Notes: generated by a model from the sequence alone, not told the origin. A DNA stretch of 64,000 bases from CAWCDJ01 sp963836015 (GCA_963836015.1 CAWIIF010000005.1:186001-250000); one strand, 5' to 3'. Counted from the stretch's first letter, positions 34,475 to 43,218 are shown. Numbers and translations are program-made.

Positions 34475-37400
34475 TGGAGGTTCGCGGAGACGGCGTTGGA
34501 CGTGCCGGCTTTGCTCACCAGGGTGACGCTCACGGAGACGATGGACTGCGCACCTCCGCTTACGTTGAACGGCTGCGTGTAGGTGAACTGGCTCCCGAAG
34601 GGCCCGGAAGCGGCGCTCTGATACCACTGGCTGAAGAGCGTATCCGCGGGGACCGTGACGGAAGTGGTCTGCAGGGTGGTCCCGGCGCTCGCGGTGAACT
34701 GGAAAACGGCTTGCGTGATCTCTCGCGAGCTGGCGAATCCGATGACGGTCACCGTGAAGCCTGTGCTGTTGCGGGCGGCGGTCACGGACGAGATTACAGG
34801 CGCGGTGGCGTTGACGCGGATGGTCCAACTGGGGATCGGCGTGCCGGTGATGTTCTGACCGGCGGCGGTGAGGCGGGCGGTGATCGTAATCAACCCGGCC
34901 ACGGTCCCGGTCTGCACACCTACATTCGTCGGGCTGGTGGTGGACCCGGCGGGGATAGTCTCGCGGGCGGTGCGGCCACCGGTCGAAAACTGGACAGCCG
35001 GATCATCGGGGCCCGAATCGGGCGCGAAGGTCATGGTGAGATCGACCGTGACATCCGCGGGGAACGCGCTGCCCAATCCGACCGTTACGGTGGGCTGATT
35101 GGCGGGGTTCGAAGTGGTGGGGAGCCCGGTGAAGCTGACGGTCGGCGAGGGGGGCAGGCTCACGGTCATGGAGAGCGTGGCGCCGGCGGTGGCGCCTTTG
35201 CTATCGGTGACGGTCACGGAGACGGAAGAAGTCCCGGGGGCGGTGGGTGTCCCGGAGAGTCCGCCGCTGGAGCTCAGGCCCACGCCGGCGGGCAGGCCGG
35301 TTGCCGAAAACTGATAGGGCGGCGTCCCGCCGGCGGCGGAAACGGAGCCGGAAACCGCCACCCCCACGGTGGCCGATGGCAGCGAGGTGGTGGTGATGGA
35401 GAGCGGCGCAATGGTGATGACGACGGTATAGGACTGGCTGGCCTTGGCGCCCTTGGAGTCGGTGACAGTGGCGCCGACCTGGAACGTGCCGATGGCGTTG
35501 GGAGTGCCGCTCAGAGAACCGGCCGCCGATCCTGTGACACCGCCGGGCAAGCCGCTAAAGCTGAAGGTGTACGGAGGCACTCCGCCGACGGCGGAAACTC
35601 CGGAGGAGTAGGGCGTCCCGACCGCGCCGTTGGGGAGCGAGGCGGTGGTGATCGACAGCGCCGCGGGGGTGATCGTCACGTTGAAGGTTTGGGAAGCCTG
35701 AGACCCCTTGGAATCGGTGACGGTCACGACCACGGTGAAAGGCCCGGCCGCAGTGGGAGTTCCACTGGCGGCGCCGGCCGATGAGAGGCTGACGCCGGGA
35801 GGCAGGCCGCTGGCGGCAATTGAGTAGGGCGCAATTCCGCCGGATCCGCCGACCTGTCCGGTATAGGCGACTCCGACCTGCCCATCGCCCAAGCCGCCGG
35901 TAACGCTCAAGGGTCCCACGGCGACCTTGACGGTGAAGGTCCTGGTGACGACCGTACCGACACTATCGGCGACGGAAATGGTGAACAGGAACGTTCCGAC
36001 CGTATTGGTCGTTCCGGTGATGGTAGCGTTCGAGAACGAAGTGCCGGAGGGCAACGCTCCAGCGGCCGAGAAATTATACGGGGGCACGCCGCCGGTGGCG
36101 CTGAACTTGGCGTTGACAACGGTCCCGAGGGCCAGGTCGCCGATGGTGCCATTCAGGGTGAGCGGGGGAGGCACGACGGTAATCGAGAACCCCGCCGAGG
36201 CGGTGGCGCTATTGGCATCGGTGACCTGCACCGTGAAACGGAACGATCCGGCCTGCGTGGGAGTGCCGCTGATGGTGCCGCCGGCAGCCATCGTCAGGCC
36301 GGGAGGAAGGCTTCCCCCCACGACGGAGAACTGATAGGGAGTGGTCCCTCCGCTGGCTCCTCCGACGCCGGCCCCATAACTGACGCCCACGGTTCCCTGG
36401 GGCAGGGTCGAGGAAGAGATCTGCAGCGGCGGAATGGGGGGAACAACGGAGAAATTGACGGAATTGGACGAGATGTTCCCGGGGTTGGTGACGTGGATCG
36501 AGGTGGTACCGGCGGTGGCAACGAGGTTGGCCGGAACGACGGCCGTGAGGGTGCCGGCGTTGACGAACGTGGTGGTGAGAGGAGTCGAGCCCCAGAAGAT
36601 CTGGGAGAAGCTGGTGGCGTTGGGATCGTGAAGGAAGAAGGCGCCGTTGACCGTCATGGTGAATTGATTGCTCCCGGCGGTCAAGCCGGGCGGGTTCACC
36701 GATAGGATGACGGGCGCGCTGACCGCGAAGGCCGCGCCGTTCGACGGACTGCCGTTGGGCTGGATCACGCGGATGATCGCGCTGGCGGGAGTGATGAGCA
36801 ATCCCGCGGGGATGGTGGCCTGGATCAGGGTCGTACTGATGACGGTGGCCGGAAGATCCACGGGGGTGCCGCCCGTCGACCATGTGACGCTCGATCCGGG
36901 GGTCACGCCTTCACCGAAAATCGGCAGGACGAATCCGGTGCCGGAGATCATGACGTTCACGCCCAGGCTGCCGGCGGCCGCCGCGGGAGGCGACAGCGGT
37001 GGAGTGATGACCGGCATCGGGTAGATGAAGACGAACTGGTACGAGTATGGGTCGACATTGCCCCAGGTGTCGGTGACGGAAGCCTGGAAGAAGAAGTCGC
37101 TCGAGTCGGGGGCGCTCGCCGTTGTAGGGGTCCCGGTGAGCGTCAGATTGTTATTGAGCGTAGTTCCGGGGGGGACCGAGCCGTAAGTGACCGAAACGGT
37201 GTAGGGGCCGGTGCCGCCGGTTTCGATCGCGGGGGAGGTATAAGGAACGCCTACCGTTCCGGAAGGGAGATTGTTGTTGCGCGCGGTGAGGGGCGGATTG
37301 ATCGAAAAGGGTACCTTGTTGGAATCGACCGTCGCCGAGAATCCCTCGGTTTCGAAAATCTGGACGGTCTGGCTGGAAGCCGAGGAACCGGAGAACAAAT

Positions 37401-37704
37401 AGGGCGGGATGGTCAGGGTAATCTGGTCGGGCGTGATGAGATCCAACTGTCCATCGCTGCTGAAGGTGGTGTCGCCGGTGCTGGTTTGCCAGTGTACGGC
37501 AACCACGGCGCTCGGGTTGAACGTGCCGTTGAGAGTGAGGGTGAAGCCGTTGGGGAGCGGGCTGTTGAGAGTAATACCCGTCACCGGGCCATGAGGGGAG
37601 GCCGCCGTGACGGAGGTGATGGTTCCCTGACCGAACAGGAGCGACGGCGAAGCCGCCAGGCACAACATCACAAACAGTTTGCAGGGCTTTCCCAACGCCG
37701 TCAT
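34471..37704 (-). CDS. Large secreted Ig-repeat (IPT/TIG and putative-Ig) surface protein
   Basis: 1077 aa. After a signal peptide (CKLFVMLCLAASPSLLFGQ) come IPT/TIG-like domains (~27-135, ~230-430), one putative Ig (He_PIG) repeat at ~137-227 and five consecutive He_PIG repeats at ~433-860. Each repeat has an L-P-x-G-x-V-G-x-x-Y start, G-G-x-x-P-Y-x-F-S in the middle, L-P-x-G-V-x-L, then GTPT and VTVTDS.G. The C-terminal ~215 residues are non-repetitive beta. There is no LPxTG, membrane or autotransporter anchor. It is probably an extracellular adhesive or matrix protein. The start at 37704 is chosen from GGAGG 4 nt upstream; an in-frame ATG pair slightly upstream is also possible. Confidence 0.82.
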   Translation of the reverse strand: MTALGKPCKLFVMLCLAASPSLLFGQGTITSVTAASPHGPVTGITLNSPLPNGFTLTLNGTFNPSAVVAVHWQTSTGDTTFSSDGQLDLITPDQITLTIPPYLFSGSSASSQTVQIFETEGFSATVDSNKVPFSINPPLTARNNNLPSGTVGVPYTSPAIETGGTGPYTVSVTYGSVPPGTTLNNNLTLTGTPTTASAPDSSDFFFQASVTDTWGNVDPYSYQFVFIYPMPVITPPLSPPAAAAGSLGVNVMISGTGFVLPIFGEGVTPGSSVTWSTGGTPVDLPATVISTTLIQATIPAGLLITPASAIIRVIQPNGSPSNGAAFAVSAPVILSVNPPGLTAGSNQFTMTVNGAFFLHDPNATSFSQIFWGSTPLTTTFVNAGTLTAVVPANLVATAGTTSIHVTNPGNISSNSVNFSVVPPIPPLQISSSTLPQGTVGVSYGAGVGGASGGTTPYQFSVVGGSLPPGLTMAAGGTISGTPTQAGSFRFTVQVTDANSATASAGFSITVVPPPLTLNGTIGDLALGTVVNAKFSATGGVPPYNFSAAGALPSGTSFSNATITGTTNTVGTFLFTISVADSVGTVVTRTFTVKVAVGPLSVTGGLGDGQVGVAYTGQVGGSGGIAPYSIAASGLPPGVSLSSAGAASGTPTAAGPFTVVVTVTDSKGSQASQTFNVTITPAALSITTASLPNGAVGTPYSSGVSAVGGVPPYTFSFSGLPGGVTGSAAGSLSGTPNAIGTFQVGATVTDSKGAKASQSYTVVITIAPLSITTTSLPSATVGVAVSGSVSAAGGTPPYQFSATGLPAGVGLSSSGGLSGTPTAPGTSSVSVTVTDSKGATAGATLSMTVSLPPSPTVSFTGLPTTSNPANQPTVTVGLGSAFPADVTVDLTMTFAPDSGPDDPAVQFSTGGRTARETIPAGSTTSPTNVGVQTGTVAGLITITARLTAAGQNITGTPIPSWTIRVNATAPVISSVTAARNSTGFTVTVIGFASSREITQAVFQFTASAGTTLQTTSVTVPADTLFSQWYQSAASGPFGSQFTYTQPFNVSGGAQSIVSVSVTLVSKAGTSNAVSANLQ
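35124..36408 (-). repeat. Five tandem ~85-residue putative-Ig coding repeats
   Basis: Inside the surface-protein gene five ~255-bp units encode the same beta-sandwich plan with the anchors G-G-x-x-P-Y, L-P-x-G-V, S-G-T-P-T and V-T-D-S-K-G. Three of them share the string VTDSKG. The units have diverged at the DNA level, so this is an old expansion. Confidence 0.7.
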
Positions 37705-37801
37705 CATCCCTCCGCAGTCACAGTGGTTCCTCATCATTATTCGGGGTAGAGATGTGAAAATGCAAACCGGTTTTCGGATTAATCCGGCCGGCGGGTTCCG
37801 G

Positions 37802-38083
37802 TCAAAGAAGAGTGACGGTAGTGGCGCCCCATCCTCCGGCCTCGGCGGGCGCATCTCCGTAGGCGGCGACGAAGGCGGTCCGCGCGAGAATCGAGCGAAC
37901 GATCTCGCGCTGGACTCCGATTCCGCGGCCGTGGATGATGCGAAGAGCCTTGAATCCGAGGCGGTGGGCTTCGGCGAGATACTCCTCGACCACGGCCGGG
38001 ACGTCGCGGGGCGGAACGCTGTGCAGGTCAAACACGTCGGTGATGGGAATGCGAACGGGTTCGTCCGAAGGACTGTCGTTCAT
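37802..38083 (-). CDS. Smr-domain protein
   Basis: 93 aa, a stand-alone Smr domain. 'VFDLHSVPPRDVPAVVEEYLAEAHRLGFKALRIIHGRGIGVQREIV' holds the DLH motif and the H-G-R-G loop of the MutS2/SmrB nuclease domain. The Smr family cleaves or binds DNA/RNA and, in E. coli SmrB, cuts mRNA at collided ribosomes. Its role here is not known. The ATG at 38081-38083 is preferred; the upstream frame to 38149 adds nothing conserved. It is followed (upstream in the window) by the DUF465 gene on the same strand, ~70 bp apart. Confidence 0.85.
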   Translation of the reverse strand: MNDSPSDEPVRIPITDVFDLHSVPPRDVPAVVEEYLAEAHRLGFKALRIIHGRGIGVQREIVRSILARTAFVAAYGDAPAEAGGWGATTVTLL

Positions 38084-38155
38084 GGCCGAAAAATGAAAGA
38101 CCCGGTCGAGCGAAGTCGACCGGGCCACGATTACCGCAACTGCGCGCACCTGATG

Positions 38156-38392
38156 TTAAGCGACCTGCTGAGACCGGTGATGCTTCACGATCGCTTCCAT
38201 CTGATCTTTTAACCGAAGCTTCAGCTTCTTCAACCGCGTTTCCTCCAACTGCTCTTCCTCTGTCAGGTGGGGCTGCGATTCGAGCGAGTCCAGTTTCCGT
38301 GCATACTCTGAGTGCTGGGTCGCAAGGCGCTGAAAATCTTCGTTCGTCTCCATCAGGTGCGCTTTCAACTCTTCCTGCGAGTTCCGTTCCAT
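38156..38392 (-). CDS. DUF465/YdcH-like small coiled-coil protein
   Basis: 78 aa, nearly all charged helix. 'LMETNEDFQRLATQHSEYARKLDSLESQPHLTEEEQLEETRLKKLKLRLKDQMEAIVKHH' is the DUF465 signature, with an antiparallel hairpin likely around PHLTEEE. The start at 38390-38392 has GGGAGGAATT upstream. The longer frame to 38518 is unsupported. The function of the family is not established. Confidence 0.88.
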   Translation of the reverse strand: MERNSQEELKAHLMETNEDFQRLATQHSEYARKLDSLESQPHLTEEEQLEETRLKKLKLRLKDQMEAIVKHHRSQQVA

Positions 38393-38511
38393 ATGGGGCA
38401 ATTCCTCCCAATGAGGTTGCCGCGCCGAGTCGGGTTGGTTCGGAAAGAAAGGCTCGGTGGGTAATCTCGTCTCTGTGTTTATCACAAACGGTATACCGTC
38501 TAACCGCCACC

Positions 38512-38929
38512 TTAACATGAATGAAACTTCATGACAATAGCCGCCTCGGTGGGGGACTTATAGTATTTTTGCCTGAGGCTAACCTGCTGAAAACCCATAG
38601 AGTTATAGAACTTTAGGGCAACTTCGTTAGAGGCGCGAACCTCAAGAAATACATCGCCGGGGACGGCTGCCATCCAGACGCTTAGAAGATGCCTGGCGAA
38701 GCCCTGGCGACGGAATCCGGGGGCTACGGCGAGGTTCAGAATTTCGCGCTCTCCCGGCGCCACGGAGCGCGCCACGAGAAACGCCGCAACCTCGTTCGCG
38801 GTCGAGGGCCACCAGGAAGTCGTGACCGAGGTAGTCCGCGGGGTTCCACTGGGCAGCCGCGGGGCTGGCGGCCTGGATGGCGGCCACGGCGGCAAGATCG
38901 TCTACCGTGCCGGACCGGATCGCTGGCAT
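38512..38929 (-). pseudogene. Frameshifted RimI-like GNAT acetyltransferase
   Basis: The N-terminal frame starts at the ATG at 38927-38929 (MPAIRSGTVDDLAAVAAIQ ... DYLGHDFLVALD) and the rest continues in a second frame (NEVAAFLVARSVAPGERE ... GFRRQGFARHLLS ... NEVALKFYNSMGFQQVSLR). This includes the acetyl-CoA loop R-R-x-G-x-A. Removing one C at ~38799-38803 gives a continuous LVALD-ANEVAAFLVAR and a normal ~138-aa protein like RimI, which acetylates a ribosomal protein N-terminus. Either the gene is broken, a sequencing error exists, or the shift is programmed. Its start region interlocks with the divergent gene. Confidence 0.75.
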
Positions 38930-38944
38930 TATTGTTGTATTATG
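38927..38944. promoter_or_regulatory. Interlocked divergent -10 elements
   Basis: For the plus gene CATTAT (38927-38932) lies 9 nt before its ATG (38942). For the minus gene CATAAT (38944-38939) lies 9 nt before its ATG (38929). Each -10 overlaps the start codon of the other gene, and only 12 bp separate the two starts. Confidence 0.4.
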
Positions 38945-39505
38945 CACACGTTCCTGGCGCTGCTTTTCCTCTTTGCGCCGCCCTTCTGGGAGGCCAAGCA
39001 GCCGCCGCAGTGGTCCGACCGGGAATGCGACGAGATGCTGCACAACAGCCCGTGGGCAGAGAGCGCCGGACCGGACCCGGCCGTGCGGATTTTCCTGGCG
39101 ACGGCCCGTCCGATAGAGGACGCGGAGGCCGAGCTACGGATCCGCGGCGTGCAACCGCTGCGCGAAGCCGACCCGGACTATACCGACTACGCCAGCCGGA
39201 ATCACGATACGGAGCTGGTGCTGGCGATCGATTACCAGGATCGCGCCGCGAACTGGCGGGCGGAGGACATCCGCCGGATGCAGGACGAATCGTTCCTGCT
39301 GGTGGGCCGCAGGAAGCACCGCATGGTCGGATATTTTCCTCCGACGCCTTCGGACCCGGTGCTGCGGCTCGCCTTTCCGCGCGACGTGCAGCCGGCGGAC
39401 AAGCGGGTGGTGTTCCGGCTCTACCTGCCGGGAATCAGCTTCCCGGAACGCGACGCGGAATTCGAGATGAAAGACCTGCTTTACCGCGGCAGGCTGGAAA
39501 TGTAA
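38942..39505 (+). CDS. Secreted protein of unknown function
   Basis: 187 aa. A short signal peptide (MHTFLALLFLFAPPFW) is followed by 'SDRECDEMLHNSPWAESAG', a phrase seen in a family of acidobacterial secreted proteins, and then beta-strand-rich sequence ('RIFLATARPIEDAEAELRIRG', 'KHRMVGYFPPTPSDPVLRLAFPRD', 'KRVVFRLYLPG'). No catalytic motif is visible. The start at 38942 gives the signal peptide; the long ORF from 38822 is antisense to the acetyltransferase. Confidence 0.7.
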   Translation: MHTFLALLFLFAPPFWEAKQPPQWSDRECDEMLHNSPWAESAGPDPAVRIFLATARPIEDAEAELRIRGVQPLREADPDYTDYASRNHDTELVLAIDYQDRAANWRAEDIRRMQDESFLLVGRRKHRMVGYFPPTPSDPVLRLAFPRDVQPADKRVVFRLYLPGISFPERDAEFEMKDLLYRGRLEM

Positions 39506-39514
39506 GGGGCCTAG

Positions 39515-40468
39515 CTACATCTTGTCTGGGGCGTAATAGCCTTTGCGCGCGTGAATCACGAGATCCTTGCGGCCGCGCACGTGCATGTCGATCTTGTGGA
39601 ACAGTCCATCGGCCACCAGCGGCTCGGGGCGGTAGGAGATGTTGTACTGGTGGCGCAATTCGTTGGCGATGTTGTCGAAGGACACCTCGAGGTCTTCGAC
39701 CTTGAACGGGAAGAAGGCGCGCCCGCCGGTTTCGGCGGTGAGATAACGGAGCACCTTGTCGCCATCGGACTCGATGCGCGAGATGTTCGTCGAGATGGCG
39801 TAGATCACGACGTCGGCCTTCTGGGCCATTTCGAGCGCCTGGTCGCGGGTATAGCGGCTCTGGTTGTCGTCGCCGTCGCTGACGACGACGATGGCGCGGC
39901 GGTACTTGTAGCTGGGCTGATCCTGAGAGAGCTTGTCGCGGCAGGAATAGTAGATGGCGTCGTAGAGCGCGGTGCCGCCGCCGGGGCGCAGATCGCGGAC
40001 GGCCTTGTCGAGTTTCTCGGTGTCGGAGACGAGATCGGAGACCAGCTGGGTGGAGGTATCGAAGCTGACCACCATGGCTTTGTCCTGATCCTGGTTGACG
40101 ACGGTCTGGATGAACTGGCTGGCGGCCTCCTGCTCGAACCGGAAGCGGTCGCGGATGCTGTTGCTGGTGTCGATGAGGACGCCGAGCCGTAGGGGCAGGT
40201 TGCTTTCGGCGTTGAATTCCTGGATGGTCTGCGGCTTTCTGCCTTCGATGATCTCGAAGTCGCCCTTGGTGAGGTCGGTGACGAAGCGGCCCTTCTTGTC
40301 GGTGACGGTGAAGAGCATGTTGACGCGGGTCACGTCGACTTGAATGCGGGTGGGCTCGCCTTCCTGATCCTGGGGAACCGGCTTGGGAGGCTGGGCGGGT
40401 TTTTGTTCGGCAGCCCACACGGCAAGGCCGAGCACGCCAATCGCGAACGGGGCGGCCCAAATCTTCAT
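39515..40468 (-). CDS. VWFA-related acidobacterial-type secreted protein
   Basis: 317 aa with a signal peptide ending VWAAE. 'VDVTRVNMLFTVTDKKGRFVTDLTKGDFEIIEGRKPQTIQEF' is the leader typical of the VWFA-related acidobacterial family. The VWA domain then has the MIDAS residues D-x-S-x-S as 'LIDTSNSIRDRF', a conserved Thr in 'PGGGTALYDAIYY' and Asp in 'VVSDGDDNQS'. The C-terminus 'HQYNISYRPEP...FHKIDMHVRGRKDLVIHARKGYYAPDK' is also characteristic. It likely binds a partner through a metal ion in the periplasm. TATAAT lies exactly 6 nt before the ATG. Confidence 0.92.
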   Translation of the reverse strand: MKIWAAPFAIGVLGLAVWAAEQKPAQPPKPVPQDQEGEPTRIQVDVTRVNMLFTVTDKKGRFVTDLTKGDFEIIEGRKPQTIQEFNAESNLPLRLGVLIDTSNSIRDRFRFEQEAASQFIQTVVNQDQDKAMVVSFDTSTQLVSDLVSDTEKLDKAVRDLRPGGGTALYDAIYYSCRDKLSQDQPSYKYRRAIVVVSDGDDNQSRYTRDQALEMAQKADVVIYAISTNISRIESDGDKVLRYLTAETGGRAFFPFKVEDLEVSFDNIANELRHQYNISYRPEPLVADGLFHKIDMHVRGRKDLVIHARKGYYAPDKM

Positions 40469-40474
40469 TCTTCG

Positions 40475-40480
40475 ATTATA
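40475..40480 (-). promoter_or_regulatory. Consensus -10 TATAAT for a leaderless VWA transcript
   Basis: A perfect TATAAT on the minus strand ends 6 nt before the ATG at 40468. No ribosome site intervenes. Confidence 0.5.
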
Positions 40481-40504
40481 GCGATGGGGGCTGACGCACG
40501 ATAC

Positions 40505-40550
40505 GGCGGGCGGGCTTCGCCGCCTGGACAGGCCGGGAGGCCTGTCCCAC
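40505..40550. repeat. Dispersed palindromic repeat, copy 3
   Basis: A GGCGG/CCGCC hairpin (40505-40524) is followed by TGGACAGGCC (40525-40534) and GGCCTGTCCCAC (40539-40550). It ends one base before the stop codon of the formyltransferase gene (40552-40554), so it is 3' of that gene. Confidence 0.65.
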
Positions 40551-40551
40551 T

Positions 40552-41310
40552 TTATCGGACTCCGTGGCGGAGGCGGGACGACCAGTATTGCCATAGGGTT
40601 GGCAGAGAATACAGTTTGGAGGGAAGCACGGGCGGCTGAGGATGGAGTTGTCCTGCCAGCGCATCCGCCACCGCCTGCTTCATGAGAGGGAGCCCGGCGG
40701 CGAGCTGCAGCAGCGGATAGGTGGCGAAAGTGTCTTGCTCGGTGGGCCGGATCCGGGCCTGGTAGAGGATTGCCCCGGTATCGATGCCGGTGTTCACCAG
40801 ATGCACGGTCACGCCTGCGTTGGCGGCATCCTGGCTGGCCAGAGCCCAATAGCCGCCGTGCACGCCGCGATACGCGGGGGTGATTCCCACGTGCAGGTTC
40901 AGGAATACGGCATCCACGCTCTCCAGCAGGCGACGGGCGAGAATGCGCGTGCCGTTCACCACCACTACCTTCGGCTTGAGCCGCCGCAACAGGGCGATGC
41001 TCTCCTCGTCGTTGGCGGACGCCACCTCAACGATAGGGATACCCACAGGGCGGTCCGGCTCGAGGCAATGCTCGCGGATGATCTGCTCTGCGCGGGCAAC
41101 GGATTGTGCGCCGAGGCACCGGGCATAGACCGAGAACAGCACCTGTCCGGCTGCGGTTCGCCATCCCAGCCTGGCGGCGCGCCGCCGGAGCGCCTGCCAG
41201 CGGGATGGGGGCGACTCAAGGATGATGGCCTGCAGCGGAATTCCCGTGAGCAGGGCGTTGGCCATCATCCAGGTAGACCGCCCGTGCCCGGCCAGCATCA
41301 CCACACTCAT
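40552..41310 (-). CDS. Formyltransferase-family protein (glycan modification)
   Basis: 252 aa. The catalytic trio of formyltransferases is visible: Asn in 'LNLHVGITPAYRG', His in the same box, and Asp in 'VNTGIDTGAI'. The surrounding 'VLPSKLYSLPTL' C-terminus is not that of methionyl-tRNA formyltransferase. With a polysaccharide deacetylase gene overlapping it by 4 bp, a role in N-formylation of an amino-sugar in a surface glycan is likely. The two genes form one operon, with the deacetylase first. Confidence 0.75.
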   Translation of the reverse strand: MSVVMLAGHGRSTWMMANALLTGIPLQAIILESPPSRWQALRRRAARLGWRTAAGQVLFSVYARCLGAQSVARAEQIIREHCLEPDRPVGIPIVEVASANDEESIALLRRLKPKVVVVNGTRILARRLLESVDAVFLNLHVGITPAYRGVHGGYWALASQDAANAGVTVHLVNTGIDTGAILYQARIRPTEQDTFATYPLLQLAAGLPLMKQAVADALAGQLHPQPPVLPSKLYSLPTLWQYWSSRLRHGVR

Positions 41311-42266
41311 ACGGCGGCCTCCCGCATGGTGAGCGACTCCATACCGTAGCGGTCGCGGAGGATGTCATAGTGCTTCAGGATCTCCGCCAACAGGGCCAGA
41401 CTCTCCTCCAGATGAACACCGAAGTTGTGCGGGTGCCACCAGAGGTGGAAGGACTTTCCGGATCGTGCCGCGCCGCTCATGGCGTTGCGGATGCGGCGCA
41501 GCCGCAGAGGCTCGAGGCGCTTGCGGCCCGGGCGGTAGGGGCTGAGGAACCGGCTGGCCGGCAGGTCGCGCAAACCGGTTGATTTCGACGAAACGAAGCC
41601 AAGATCACCCGAAAGATCCAAATACGTGTCCAGAAGCTGGCCGGCGCGGCGCAGTTTCGATTGCTGCTGCCGGTCGGTGGCCTCACGATACATCCAGCTC
41701 CGCGGGTTGCCGCGGAAAGAGGTGAAGCCGAGATCCGTGCAGGCGTTCAGGTAGTCAGGACGGTACTGGTTGCGCGGAAATACCAGGCTGACGGGCCGGA
41801 CACCGAGCCGCGAGGCCGCGGCGACCGACGCTTCCAGGTCGGCACGAAAATCCTCCCCGGTCTGGCCGGGCTCCAGGCAGTAGTAGTGGGAAAAAGTGTG
41901 GCTGGCCAATTCCATTCCCGGGCACTCCAGGATCTGGTGAGCCAGGGACAGGCCATAGTGGTAAGGGTCGCTTCGCTCGTCCTCACCGATCTGATCGAGG
42001 TACGGGTAAGGACTCAGCACCGGGCGCGCGTAGGCAGGCCGGCGTTCCGGCAGGTAGCGGTGGAGCTCCCGCCGGGAGTCGAACAACAGCATTCCGACGG
42101 TGGCCCAGGTGGCTCGCACCTGATGGCGCCGGAACAGACTCAACATGGCCGGGACGGCCGCACGCACTCCCAGAACGTTGGCGCGGTAGGATGCCAGGGA
42201 GCGCTTGTCCCGCATGCCCCAGAAGAGCTCGAAATCGAGGGAGATCAGAAAGCTTCCGGCTGGCAC
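41307..42266 (-). CDS. Polysaccharide deacetylase-family protein
   Basis: 319 aa from a GTG start (42264-42266). 'FLISLDFELFWGM' holds the catalytic Asp of the NodB-type barrel, and H-T-F-S-H in 'ASHTFSHYYC' is the metal-binding HxxxH. 'FPRNQYRPDYLNACTDLGFTSFRGNPRSW' and 'FHLWWHPHNFG' are the later strands. The family removes N-acetyl groups from GlcNAc-type sugars. There is no signal peptide, so the substrate is probably a cytoplasmic precursor. Coupled to the formyltransferase gene: deacetylation followed by formylation is the plausible sequence. Confidence 0.82.
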   Translation of the reverse strand: MPAGSFLISLDFELFWGMRDKRSLASYRANVLGVRAAVPAMLSLFRRHQVRATWATVGMLLFDSRRELHRYLPERRPAYARPVLSPYPYLDQIGEDERSDPYHYGLSLAHQILECPGMELASHTFSHYYCLEPGQTGEDFRADLEASVAAASRLGVRPVSLVFPRNQYRPDYLNACTDLGFTSFRGNPRSWMYREATDRQQQSKLRRAGQLLDTYLDLSGDLGFVSSKSTGLRDLPASRFLSPYRPGRKRLEPLRLRRIRNAMSGAARSGKSFHLWWHPHNFGVHLEESLALLAEILKHYDILRDRYGMESLTMREAAV

Positions 42267-42298
42267 AGGGAAGAGATCGGCGGACGGGAGGCGGGGCT

Positions 42299-43213
42299 TT
42301 AGGGCAAGTACAAACGGGTCAGCCAGGATTCCAGGTCGGGGGGGAGGGGGGAGACGATTTCGAGGGGCTCGCCACCGGCGGGGCGGGTGAAACGGATTCT
42401 GTGGGCGTGCAGGAAAAAGCGCGGCTCGGGGCTTTTGGGGGCGCCGTAGAGCGTGTCGCCGGCCACGGGGTGGCCGATGCTCGACAGGTGCACACGGATC
42501 TGGTGCGTGCGGCCGGTGCCGATCCGAACTTCGAGGAAGGTGAAGCCGGGGAAGCGGCGCAAGACCCGGTACTCCGACCAGGCGGCACGGCCTTCCGCCA
42601 GGCGCGCGGTCATGCGGGTGCGATGCGACGGGTCGCGCGCGATGGGGCGCTCGATGCGGCCGGTCTCCGGCCCGACCGCACCGTGGACCAGCGCCAGGTA
42701 GGTCTTCTCCACACTGCGGCCGGAGAACTGGGCCGCGAGATTCCGGTGCGCCTGGTCGTTCTTGGCCACCAGCAGCACGCCGCTAGTATAGCGGTCGAGG
42801 CGGTGGACGATGCCGGGGCGCAGCGCGCCGCCCACGCCGGAGAGGGCGCCGAAACGGTGCAGCAGGGCGTTCACGAGGGTGCCGGAGTGGACGCCGGCCC
42901 CGGCGTGGACGACCATGCCGGCCGGCTTGTCGATGGCCACCAGGTCGTCATCCTCATAGAGCACGTGGAGGGGGATGTCTTCGGGCGAGGCGTCGAGGGG
43001 AGGGGGCGCGGCCGGGTCCACGTCGATGGCCTCGCCGGCGCGCACGGTGCGGGAGGCGCGCCCGGGCCGTCCGTTCACAAGCACGCGGCCGGCCTTGATC
43101 CATTCCTGAATGCGGGAGCGGCTGAATTCCGGGAGCCGCGCCTGGAGGACGTGATCGAGCCGCCTGCCGGCCTCGCCGATTTCCACGCTGAACTTCACAA
43201 GAGCAACGGCCAA
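42299..43213 (-). CDS. RluA-family pseudouridine synthase
   Basis: 304 aa. An N-terminal S4 RNA-binding domain ('RRLDHVLQARLPEFSRSRIQEWIKAGRVLVNGRPGRAS') is followed by the RluD-type catalytic domain: 'IDKPAGMVVHAGAGVHSGTLVNAL', 'GIVHRLDRYTSGVLLVAKN' (the Asp is catalytic) and 'RIGTGRTHQIRVHLSSIGHPVAGDTLYG'. It isomerises uridines in rRNA, probably the RluD sites. The start is TTG at 43213, since TAGAAT lies exactly 6 nt upstream; the GTG at 43198 is the alternative. It is divergent from the SDR gene. Confidence 0.9.
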   Translation of the reverse strand: MAVALVKFSVEIGEAGRRLDHVLQARLPEFSRSRIQEWIKAGRVLVNGRPGRASRTVRAGEAIDVDPAAPPPLDASPEDIPLHVLYEDDDLVAIDKPAGMVVHAGAGVHSGTLVNALLHRFGALSGVGGALRPGIVHRLDRYTSGVLLVAKNDQAHRNLAAQFSGRSVEKTYLALVHGAVGPETGRIERPIARDPSHRTRMTARLAEGRAAWSEYRVLRRFPGFTFLEVRIGTGRTHQIRVHLSSIGHPVAGDTLYGAPKSPEPRFFLHAHRIRFTRPAGGEPLEIVSPLPPDLESWLTRLYLP

Positions 43214-43218
43214 GTTAG

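Noticed and set aside
34711..35784. A 357-codon glycine/arginine-rich frame on the plus strand
   Set aside because: It lies opposite the Ig-repeat surface protein, whose regular repeats generate it. No signal peptide or ribosome site.
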